Assembly: GCA_021159825.1 (NCBI GenBank) | Contig: JAGHDR010000109.1 | Location: forward strand, 1-5,636 | Source: Deltaproteobacteria bacterium | GTDB lineage: Bacteria > Desulfobacterota > DSM-4660 > Desulfatiglandales > Desulfatiglandaceae | Direction: 5' to 3' | Length of the DNA: 5,636 nt | Shown: positions 1-5,156 of the stretch, one piece after another | Layout of the letters: the number at the start of each line of letters is the position of its first letter | How positions within the stretch are numbered: position 1 is the stretch's first letter | Translations under genes and position numbers: made by a program | The notes under the pieces: model-generated | The model's input: only the letters and a program-made list of their open reading frames with translations | Told to the model about the DNA's origin: nothing | Database searches by the model: none

Positions 1-241
1 ACCGTATGGCGGCATTGTCACTCTCCGACCCGCAACTGGTGAACAGGATTTCTTCCGGATCAACCCCCAGAAGTTCAGACACGCTTTCACGGGCGTCACG
101 GATCTTTTTGCCGACCTGTCCGCCAAAGGTATGGGCGCTGGACGGGTTGCCGTATAACTCACTAAAATAGGGCGTCATTTCTTCCAGCACTTCGGGAGCC
201 ACCCGGGTGGTGGCGTTGTTGTCGAGATAAATCGTTTTCAT
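1..241 (-). CDS. nifS: NifS-type cysteine desulfurase, N-terminal 80 codons (partial)
   Basis: PLP-dependent cysteine desulfurase that releases sulfur from L-cysteine as an enzyme persulfide and hands it to the NifU scaffold in the cytoplasm. Only the first 80 codons are present; the gene runs off the left edge, so the PLP lysine and the catalytic cysteine loop are not visible. The visible part is highly typical of the NifS/IscS family: YLDNNATT at residues 5-12, GNPSSAH at 31-37, and ILFTSCGSESDNAAI at 65-79. The ATG at 241-239 overlaps the nifU stop (TGA, 240-238), and a strong AGGAGGT lies six bases upstream inside nifU, which fixes the start and suggests translational coupling. The family assignment is secure. 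Calling it nifS rather than iscS rests on its pairing with a three-domain NifU; no nitrogenase gene is in view, so a housekeeping role is likely. Confidence 0.93.
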   Translation of the reverse strand, partial: MKTIYLDNNATTRVAPEVLEEMTPYFSELYGNPSSAHTFGGQVGKKIRDARESVSELLGVDPEEILFTSCGSESDNAAIR

Positions 242-1062
242 GAAGCCACCTCCTCAACCACCAGGTCCGGCCACACCATCTCTTTCAGTTTCACTTCCAC
301 AAAATTTTTGAGGGTCTGTTGGGAGGCCTTGCACACCGCGCAACTCCCCTGCATCTTGACCAGCACCCGGTTACCGATCACATCCACCAGTTCAATGTTG
401 CCGCCGTCCTGTTTTAGGGGGGGACTGATGTCATTTGAAATGGTTTCTTCAATTTTCTTGATTTTCTGCATGTTGGACAGTGGTGGCCGAGCCGGGGCCT
501 TATCCTCCCCGCGAACCTTTTGGATAATATCCTTAATGGCGTCGTGGCAATTTTCACAACCGCCCCCCGCCTTGGTATAGTTGGTGACGTCTTCAATGGT
601 CACGAGATTGTTTTCCCTGACCGCCGCTTCGATTTCCATATCCGTAATACCGAAACATTCACAGACCACTTCCCCTTCTTTTTCCTCAATGACTTCCCCT
701 TTGTAATGGGCAATGGCCTGGGTCAGGGCTTGTTGGCCCAGAACGGAACAGTGCATTTTTTCCTTGGGAAGCCCGCCCAGGTAGTCTACGATATCTTCGT
801 TGCTGATTTTCTCTGCTTCTTCGATGGTTTTGCCCTTGATCATTTCCGTGAGGGCCGAAGAGGAAGCAATGGCGCTGGCGCACCCGAATGTCTTAAATTT
901 TGCGTCAGCGATCCTACCGGTCTCATCGGTTTTAAAGGTGAGCTTAAGGGCATCGCCGCAGGAGATGGAACCGACCTCGGCAACGCCCTCTGCATCTTCA
1001 GCTTCACCCACATTCCTTGGATTCAGGAAATGTTCCTTGACCTTATCGGTGTATTCCCACAT
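238..1062 (-). CDS. nifU: Three-domain Fe-S cluster assembly scaffold NifU
   Basis: Scaffold on which Fe-S clusters are built from NifS-derived sulfur and passed to apo-proteins. At 274 residues it is complete, slightly shorter than nitrogen-fixer NifU (about 290-310). Three domains are visible. Residues 1-125 are IscU-like, with Cys35 (SCGD, including Asp37), Cys61 and Cys105. Residues 130-185 are the central [2Fe-2S] BFD-like domain, with Cys134, Cys136, Cys169 and Cys172. Residues 198-274 are the C-terminal Nfu domain, with the CxxC pair Cys241/Cys244 (GSCAVC). All nine canonical cysteines are present. The start is ATG at 1062-1060 with AAGGAGG five bases upstream. The stop overlaps nifS by 4 bp. 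The 90 bp gap to cobD upstream shows no convincing own promoter and no sigma-54 site. NifU of this type also serves general Fe-S assembly in anaerobes and epsilonproteobacteria, so it does not by itself imply nitrogen fixation. Confidence 0.95.
   Translation of the reverse strand: MWEYTDKVKEHFLNPRNVGEAEDAEGVAEVGSISCGDALKLTFKTDETGRIADAKFKTFGCASAIASSSALTEMIKGKTIEEAEKISNEDIVDYLGGLPKEKMHCSVLGQQALTQAIAHYKGEVIEEKEGEVVCECFGITDMEIEAAVRENNLVTIEDVTNYTKAGGGCENCHDAIKDIIQKVRGEDKAPARPPLSNMQKIKKIEETISNDISPPLKQDGGNIELVDVIGNRVLVKMQGSCAVCKASQQTLKNFVEVKLKEMVWPDLVVEEVAS
248..254 (-). promoter_or_regulatory. Shine-Dalgarno of nifS inside the nifU 3' end
   Basis: The minus strand reads AGGAGGT at 254-248, then six bases, then the nifS ATG at 241-239. 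It lies within the last codons of nifU, so ribosomes finishing nifU could restart directly on nifS. Confidence 0.75.
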
Positions 1063-1152
1063 GGGTCCCTCCTTGATTTAAGCAATGGTTGATCTGCCAA
1101 TTGGATAATGATTCCCGATGGTTCACCGGTATAGCACGAAAAGGGTCTCCGC

Positions 1153-2235
1153 TCAATGCCGAACGTTCACAAGACCCCTAAGCAATTGATCATTTTCCTC
1201 AGGAGTCCTGAGCCCCACACGAAAGAAGTTCTCTTCAAGACCGGGGAAATTGCGACAGTCCCTGATATACATGCCGTTTTCAAGGAGATGGGCCAGCAGA
1301 TGGTCCAGGTTATCGGTCCTTTGCCATTGGCAAAGAATAAAGTTGGCGGAAGGGGGAAAAGGGAGGATGCCATTCATCTGTTTCAGCGCATGAAAAACCC
1401 TATGGCTTTCCTTTTTAACCATTAAACGCGTCTCAATTTCATAATCAGCACAATCAACCAAGAGGGAGGCCACCTGATTGGCGATGCCGTTAACGGTCCA
1501 GGGTTCCTTTGCCTGTCTTAATCGTGATATGACATCCTCATGCCCGATGACCCCCCCCAATCGAAGACCGGCAACGGCATAGAATTTGGTCAGGGAATGG
1601 AGCACCAGGATGTTGGGCCTGGGCGTCTCAGTCAGAAAACTTTTTTCTCGCCAGTCATCCAGAAACTGAACAAAGGCCTCATCAATGATAAACCATTTTT
1701 CAGGAAACCGTTGCGCCAGCGAGAAGATCAACTCCTTTGAAATGAGATTTCCCGTGGGGTTGTTGGGGTGGGCCACCCAGAGCGCATCCACTGATTCAAG
1801 GATTTCAATCAACCGGTCTTCGGGGGGCGGTTGGAAACCATTTTCGGGAGACAGGGGAAACTCGGAGACTTCCGACCCTGCCAGCCGGGACGCCCGTTCA
1901 TAATCATGAAATGACGGGGTGAAGATGGCTGCCCGCTTGAACCCGAGCACCCGGGGCGTCAGATAGATCAACTCCGTGGAACCGTTTCCCACCAGAAAAT
2001 GGTTTGAAGATATACCACATACCTGTTGGTAGTAGCGGCCGACACCATCTCCCAAAACGCTGGGATAGGGTTCAATGGCCTGAAAGAGTTCCAACCATTT
2101 CTCTTTAATAACGGGCGGCGGACCCAACGGGTTCAGGTTGACGCTGAAATCCAGAACGGGTTTTTCCGGCAGGCCCAGGCGGCGCATATCCAGTTGGGGC
2201 GAACCACCGTGCTTGTGCTGGTTTGATATCTTCAC
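1153..2235 (-). CDS. cobD: CobD-type L-threonine-O-3-phosphate decarboxylase
   Basis: Fold-type I PLP enzyme of the histidinol-phosphate aminotransferase family. CobD decarboxylates threonine phosphate to (R)-1-amino-2-propanol O-2-phosphate, which CbiB attaches to cobyric acid in cobamide synthesis. The 360 residues match family length. Visible landmarks are HGG (9-11), FSVNLNPLGPP (30-40), YP (57-58), GNGSTELIYL (83-92), HPNNPTG (156-162), IDEAF (184-188), the PLP lysine Lys217 in SLTKFYAVAGLRLGG (214-228), PWTVN (245-249), and the carboxylate-binding arginine in FFRVGLR (337-343). The GTG start at 2235-2233 overlaps the TGA of the upstream CbiZ fusion (2234-2232), indicating coupled translation. 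HisC is the main alternative. The DFSVNLNPLGPP opening, the IRDCRNFPGL segment and the cobamide-salvage partner favour CobD. Threonine versus serine phosphate as substrate cannot be told from sequence. Confidence 0.88.
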   Translation of the reverse strand: MKISNQHKHGGSPQLDMRRLGLPEKPVLDFSVNLNPLGPPPVIKEKWLELFQAIEPYPSVLGDGVGRYYQQVCGISSNHFLVGNGSTELIYLTPRVLGFKRAAIFTPSFHDYERASRLAGSEVSEFPLSPENGFQPPPEDRLIEILESVDALWVAHPNNPTGNLISKELIFSLAQRFPEKWFIIDEAFVQFLDDWREKSFLTETPRPNILVLHSLTKFYAVAGLRLGGVIGHEDVISRLRQAKEPWTVNGIANQVASLLVDCADYEIETRLMVKKESHRVFHALKQMNGILPFPPSANFILCQWQRTDNLDHLLAHLLENGMYIRDCRNFPGLEENFFRVGLRTPEENDQLLRGLVNVRH

Positions 2236-4262
2236 TTCGACTCCGATGTCTTGATGGTGATGCCGTTAAGCAGTGCATTGAGACTCATTTTCAGAACCGG
2301 GGATATGGGTTTTACCGCCACCAGGTCCCGGGGCTTTTCAATTTTTCGCCCGGCGATCTTTTCCGCCATAGCATTGCACCACAATTCATGGGGTGCAAGA
2401 TCCGAAATAAGGCCTTTTTCATAATCGTCACTGACGGCAAAAGAGGATTCAAGAAAAGCGGCGTACCGGGGCTGAAGAAGGGTCTCTTCCAATGCCTTTG
2501 ACAAATCCGCCTTGCTGACATCCGGTTCCCATGGCACAGAGGCGATTAATTCATAAACACCAATACCCCTTTCCATCAGCCGCCGAAAGATGTGCCTTGA
2601 GGGAATGAGCCCGTTCTGTCCGCCAATGGCTTCCATCACCCCGTCATATACGGCTGCGGCGATCAATTCCCCCATTTTGGAATGGCCGCCGGCAAGGTTG
2701 ATGGGTTTCCCGGTTCCCTGCACAACAATAATATTATCCGTTCCCGTACCGGTGGCCTGGTGAATTCCAGGCGTCTCACGACTCCGGATATCCAGGTCCT
2801 GCATCACAGCTGTTTTGGCTTCGGTGGCGGTAATAATCGCCCGTGACATGGCACGGGCCGAGAGCGCCATATTGGAAAGAATCAGTATATTAATGGTCCC
2901 CGGCTCATAATAATTCCCCGAATCCCGGGACATGCGCAGTGCGTTGGATTTAACCCCGGCGGTCACAAGCGCATAAACGGTCATGTCCCGATAGGCCTTT
3001 TTGCTGATGGCCAGGTGGTCCATGTCCGCGCCTGTAAACAGGAGCGCCGTCGTATCCGGCGACCGGCTGATCACACCCAGGACCCGCTTTCGCGCGGTTT
3101 CAAGGCCGCTGTGATGTTCTATGGCCCAGCAGGGGGGTGGGGAATAGTGGTTTCCCACGGATTCGATTTCGCGACGTTGTCCTTCAAGGGTTGAAACAAC
3201 ACCCAGGGGTTTTGTAAAATCCAGCAGAAGTGTTTTATTGAGAAAGTCATGAATATGGCTGTAGAGGATGACGGCACTGCGGACGTAAGGCAGATCAATA
3301 TCCAGCCTGCGGGTTCGAAAAACCGCCTCCGGCAGGACCTGATCCTCACTTTTTGAATAGGCGTCCGCGTATATTCTGGATGAGAGCCAGGAAACAAAAT
3401 AGCCTGTGTGGGCCGCGGCACGGCATGTCAGCTCGCAGGGAAAGAAAAAAATCCGCTTGTTTCTGACCGCATCCACATCCTTCCATCCCGGACGGGCCAG
3501 GAATGTTTCAGCGGTTTTCCTGTCGCCGCCGCAGCCATAGATGACCTGGGGGTTGAACTTCATCCATTCCGCCTGGGTTATCTCAACCACATTCCCGTTC
3601 TTGCCCAGGACAGGCGTTATACCGCCTGCGGCCCGGATCAATTCATTTTGAAAGGAATCATCCCCGGGCGTCATCACCCTGTTCCGTCCCATGAGGCGGA
3701 TCACCCGCTTCTTTTCGCCGGCGGGAAGTTTCGCCAGTTTCCGTTTAACCGTCCCAAGCTGTTCCTCAATATCTGAAACCAGACTTTCAGCGGCTTTTTC
3801 CTTTTGGAAAATTTTCCCCAGCAACCGGATATTCCTGTAACTATCGGCAATTGAACGGGTATCAAGGTTGATAAGCTTAAAAGGCCCCTTTCCAAATCTT
3901 TCCTTTACCCCCCGCTGAAGATCGGCGTAGAAAATAAGGTCCGGATTTTCCTTCTCAATAGCCGAAATATTGGGTGAAAAAAACCCGCCGGCGTTGGTTC
4001 GGGTAAAAACCTCCCCGGGATATGCGTCATGACAGGTGACGGCACGAACCGCATCCCCTGCGCCGATTTCAAAGATAATTTCAGTGATGGAGGGAACCAG
4101 GGAGACCACTCTGGCAGGGGGTTTGTCAATGTTAACCGTGTTGCCCGTGCTGTCTACAAGCGCAAACGAAAATGCGGTCGCAGGAACAAACAGCAAAAGA
4201 ATGGCACACAGCAGCCATACCATCAGGCTTTGATGATCTGATGGAACACCCTTGTATTTCAC
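2232..4262 (-). CDS. cbiZ: BtuF-like corrinoid-binding protein fused to CbiZ adenosylcobinamide amidohydrolase
   Basis: A 676-residue fusion (numbered from GTG 4262-4260). Residues 1-34 look like a signal peptide: Lys2/Lys4, a hydrophobic core WLLCAILLLFVPA, and a likely cleavage after SFA. Residues 48-304 form a type III periplasmic binding domain (BtuF/TroA-like), with PPARVVSLVPSITE at 48-61 and SPNISAIEKENPDLIF at 96-111. Residues about 340-545 are CbiZ, with TAGVKSNA (434-441), PGTINI (454-459), TEAKTA (480-485) and GTGTDN (505-510). Residues about 549-676 are an extension I do not recognise. CbiZ hydrolyses the aminopropanol amide of adenosylcobinamide, and in Rhodobacter also pseudocobalamin, to cobyric acid. 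The GTG has AAGGA six bases upstream. An ATG at 4355-4353 in the same frame (707 residues) has only a weak Shine-Dalgarno and would bury the signal peptide. The stop overlaps cobD. BtuCD is not in the window. The domain calls are firm; export is inferred. Confidence 0.88.
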   Translation of the reverse strand: MKYKGVPSDHQSLMVWLLCAILLLFVPATAFSFALVDSTGNTVNIDKPPARVVSLVPSITEIIFEIGAGDAVRAVTCHDAYPGEVFTRTNAGGFFSPNISAIEKENPDLIFYADLQRGVKERFGKGPFKLINLDTRSIADSYRNIRLLGKIFQKEKAAESLVSDIEEQLGTVKRKLAKLPAGEKKRVIRLMGRNRVMTPGDDSFQNELIRAAGGITPVLGKNGNVVEITQAEWMKFNPQVIYGCGGDRKTAETFLARPGWKDVDAVRNKRIFFFPCELTCRAAAHTGYFVSWLSSRIYADAYSKSEDQVLPEAVFRTRRLDIDLPYVRSAVILYSHIHDFLNKTLLLDFTKPLGVVSTLEGQRREIESVGNHYSPPPCWAIEHHSGLETARKRVLGVISRSPDTTALLFTGADMDHLAISKKAYRDMTVYALVTAGVKSNALRMSRDSGNYYEPGTINILILSNMALSARAMSRAIITATEAKTAVMQDLDIRSRETPGIHQATGTGTDNIIVVQGTGKPINLAGGHSKMGELIAAAVYDGVMEAIGGQNGLIPSRHIFRRLMERGIGVYELIASVPWEPDVSKADLSKALEETLLQPRYAAFLESSFAVSDDYEKGLISDLAPHELWCNAMAEKIAGRKIEKPRDLVAVKPISPVLKMSLNALLNGITIKTSESK

Positions 4263-4268
4263 AATATT

Positions 4269-4273
4269 TCCTT
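4269..4273 (-). promoter_or_regulatory. Shine-Dalgarno supporting the GTG start of the CbiZ fusion
   Basis: AAGGA on the minus strand at 4273-4269, six bases before GTG 4262-4260. It decides between this start and the in-frame ATG at 4355-4353, which is preceded only by a poor GTAGAAGAAT. Starting at GTG puts the hydrophobic signal core near the N-terminus, as expected for an exported binding protein. Confidence 0.6.
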
Positions 4274-4329
4274 TTCCAGTATTTTGATTTCTTTCAATCC
4301 AAAGCGGAATTTCCGAATATGGAACAGCC

Positions 4330-4351
4330 AAAAAAATAATCTTTTGATTAT
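4330..4351 (-). other. AT-rich hairpin followed by a T-run in the likely leader of the CbiZ fusion
   Basis: On the minus strand ATAATC (4351-4346), loop AAAA and GATTAT (4341-4336) form a perfect 6-bp stem followed by six more T residues (4335-4330). This is the shape of an intrinsic terminator or attenuator, but the stem holds only one G-C pair, so it would be weak. If translation starts at GTG 4262 it lies in the untranslated leader; if at ATG 4355 it is coding. A chance AT-rich palindrome is a fair alternative. Confidence 0.35.
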
Positions 4352-4415
4352 GCATATTCTTCTACCATTGTGCTGTTTTCAAGGGTCTTTTTCGCTACGA
4401 CGCCTATGGGAGCAT

Positions 4416-4444
4416 ACCATATCCGAAGTGTGAATTCAGGACAA
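4416..4444 (-). promoter_or_regulatory. Candidate sigma-70 promoter for the CbiZ fusion-cobD operon
   Basis: On the minus strand TTGTCC (4444-4439), a 17-base spacer and TATGGT (4421-4416) match the -35/-10 consensus at four of six positions each. This is the best-spaced pair seen upstream of the fusion gene and would give a leader of roughly 145 bases to the GTG start. The support is weak. A TTGAAA near 4380 lacks a well-placed -10. Confidence 0.22.
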
Positions 4445-4470
4445 GGGGTTATTTGGCGATCAATAAGAGC

Positions 4471-4497
4471 TTGACAGCAAGTGAAGCGAAATATAAG
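4471..4497 (+). promoter_or_regulatory. Promoter of tRNA-Leu
   Basis: TTGACA (4471-4476, perfect -35) and TATAAG (4492-4497, five of six -10 positions) are separated by 15 bases, two short of the optimum. Transcription would start a few bases before the tRNA at 4510, leaving almost no 5' leader. Strong -35 boxes directly upstream of tRNA genes are common, so the placement supports the call despite the short spacer. Confidence 0.5.
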
Positions 4498-4509
4498 AAT
4501 ACCATCCTC

Positions 4510-4597
4510 GCCTGGGTGGCGGAATTGGTAGACGCAAGGGACTTAAAATCCCTCGGGCCTTGCGCCCGTACGAGTTCGATTCTCGTCCTAGGCACCA
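4510..4597 (+). tRNA. tRNA-Leu (anticodon UAA)
   Basis: An 88-base class II tRNA with encoded CCA. The acceptor stem GCCTGGG (4510-4516) pairs with CCTAGGC (4587-4593) with one G-U, followed by A73 and CCA (4595-4597). The anticodon stem AGGGA/TCCCT (4537-4541/4549-4553) encloses the loop CTTAAAA, with anticodon TAA at 4544-4546. The long variable arm CGGGC/GCCCG (4554-4558/4564-4568) is diagnostic of Leu/Ser/Tyr class tRNAs. The T arm is ACGAG-TTCGATT-CTCGT. The D loop carries the usual GG and TAGA elements. UAA identifies leucine, reading UUA and by wobble UUG codons. It stands alone, on the opposite strand from the flanking protein genes. Confidence 0.97.
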
Positions 4598-4605
4598 GTA
4601 TTGAC

Positions 4606-4641
4606 AAGGGTTTCACGCGGTTACAGCTTGAGGCCCTTTTT
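4606..4641 (+). terminator. Intrinsic terminator behind tRNA-Leu
   Basis: A ten-pair stem (4606-4615 with 4629-4638, including two G-T wobbles) closes a 13-base loop and merges into a five-T run (4637-4641), nine bases after the tRNA CCA. Position and shape fit a Rho-independent terminator for the tRNA transcript. The wobbles and long loop make it moderate rather than strong. The same sequence could also be a remnant of a recombination site at the tRNA 3' end. Confidence 0.5.
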
Positions 4642-4656
4642 CATTCCATGAAATCA

Positions 4657-4844
4657 CCGTTAATAATATCAACAGGTTACATTACCCAAAATGGCGAAAA
4701 AGGGAAAAATCCCCCTCTTGGGCAGGGGATCCGGGACCAACCTGACAGGCGGCACCATCCCGCCGCAGGAGCGTGGTCCTGTTCCTGTCAGCCCTTGAAA
4801 CCACCCTGAAAACCCAGGGCGCCGCCGCATCCGTTTATACATAA
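4657..4844 (+). pseudogene. Frameshifted fragment of a GlcD-like FAD-linked oxidase
   Basis: A remnant of the FAD-binding N-terminal domain of the glycolate oxidase GlcD / D-lactate dehydrogenase family. In one frame 4673-4771 encodes QVTLPKMAKKGKIPLL, then GRGSGTNLTGGTIPPQ, the pyrophosphate-binding signature (family: IPVTPRGSGTNLSGGTVPP). A shift around 4769-4773 moves the reading to VVLFLSALETTLKTQ (4773-4817), matching the next family segment (VVL-LS-LN-IL), and ends at TAA 4842-4844. Just upstream PLIIST (4657-4674), in another frame, may extend the similarity through a second shift. Only about 60 of roughly 460 codons survive, with no catalytic cap domain, so it cannot make a working enzyme. 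It lies between the tRNA-Leu terminator and the convergent MTH1187-family gene. The signature is seen directly; the substrate of the ancestor is unknown. Confidence 0.7.
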
Positions 4845-4848
4845 ACCC

Positions 4849-5139
4849 CTACGGTTTTGTGGCCGACACCTTCTTGCTTTCAATGGTCGCCTGTTTATCC
4901 CGGCGATCGTCGATCTTCAAATCCACCACCACCCGTTTGGCCCCTTCTCCCACATGGGCCGCATGGACCGCTTTCACCAGTTCAAACAACGCATCCAGGT
5001 CCGGAACTTCAATGGATGTACTCATGCCGCCCACTTCGTATTGGTAACCCGATGCCTTAATAACAGCCACGCCTTTTCTCACAAACCGGCCCAGACTGGT
5101 CCCTTCCCCGATGGGATGAACCGACAATTGCGCAATCAC
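4849..5139 (-). CDS. MTH1187-family thiamine-binding protein (Thiamine_BP, former DUF77)
   Basis: A small cytoplasmic ferredoxin-fold protein of the MTH1187/YkoF-related family, whose members bind thiamine-like ligands and form tetramers; the exact role is unsettled. The 96 residues match the family length. Recognisable features are the start MIAQLSVHPIGEGTSL (family MIAEFSIxPIGxGTSL), YQYEVGGMSTSIEV at 32-45 (family pMGTxIEG), VGEGAKRVVVDLKIDDRRDK at 63-82, and a Lys-rich tail. The usual TxIEG is SIEV here (Gly replaced by Val), which may affect the ligand pocket. The start is GTG at 5139-5137, supported by AGGAG six bases upstream (5150-5146) and by alignment of the N-terminus with the family. 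It follows the upstream partial gene by 17 bp, so the two are probably one transcript. Confidence 0.87.
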   Translation of the reverse strand: MIAQLSVHPIGEGTSLGRFVRKGVAVIKASGYQYEVGGMSTSIEVPDLDALFELVKAVHAAHVGEGAKRVVVDLKIDDRRDKQATIESKKVSATKP

Positions 5140-5145
5140 GTGATT

Positions 5146-5150
5146 CTCCT
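5146..5150 (-). promoter_or_regulatory. Shine-Dalgarno for the GTG start of the MTH1187-family gene
   Basis: AGGAG on the minus strand (5150-5146) with a six-base spacer to GTG 5139-5137. It confirms the non-ATG start and lies in the 17-base gap after the upstream stop codon. Confidence 0.65.
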
Positions 5151-5156
5151 CTCTCG

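Noticed and set aside
520..1092. Long plus-strand open frame opposite nifU
   Set aside because: It lies wholly antisense to a gene with all family motifs, has no family resemblance, and is explained by the codon use of nifU.
1082..1101. Possible sigma-54 promoter (TTGGCA ... TTGC) upstream of nifU
   Set aside because: The distance between the GG and GC dinucleotides is 13 bases, whereas sigma-54 sites need about 10. The spacing rule is strict.
4191..4262. Lipoprotein signal (Cys19 in the hydrophobic core of the CbiZ fusion, GTG numbering)
   Set aside because: The residues before the cysteine are Leu-Leu, not the small residue a lipobox requires, and the cysteine sits inside the hydrophobic core. 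A signal peptidase I site after SFA fits better.
4263..4509. Cobalamin riboswitch expected upstream of a cobamide-salvage gene
   Set aside because: No B12-box-like sequence or multi-stem core is readable on the minus strand, and the leader is rather short for one. A covariance-model search would be decisive.
4709..4730. Inverted repeat ATCCCC/GGGGAT as a terminator
   Set aside because: It falls in the GRGSGTN-coding part of the glcD remnant, has no T-run after it, and is explained by ancestral codons.
4453..4809. Plus-strand open frame running across the tRNA
   Set aside because: It reads straight through tRNA-Leu and its terminator, and has no recognisable product. The glcD-like residues are in a different frame.
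4657..4844. Intact glcD with a sequencing-error frameshift
   Set aside because: Even with the shift corrected, the reading ends at TAA 4842-4844 and the MTH1187-family gene follows at once. About 85% of the protein is missing, so it is a true fragment.
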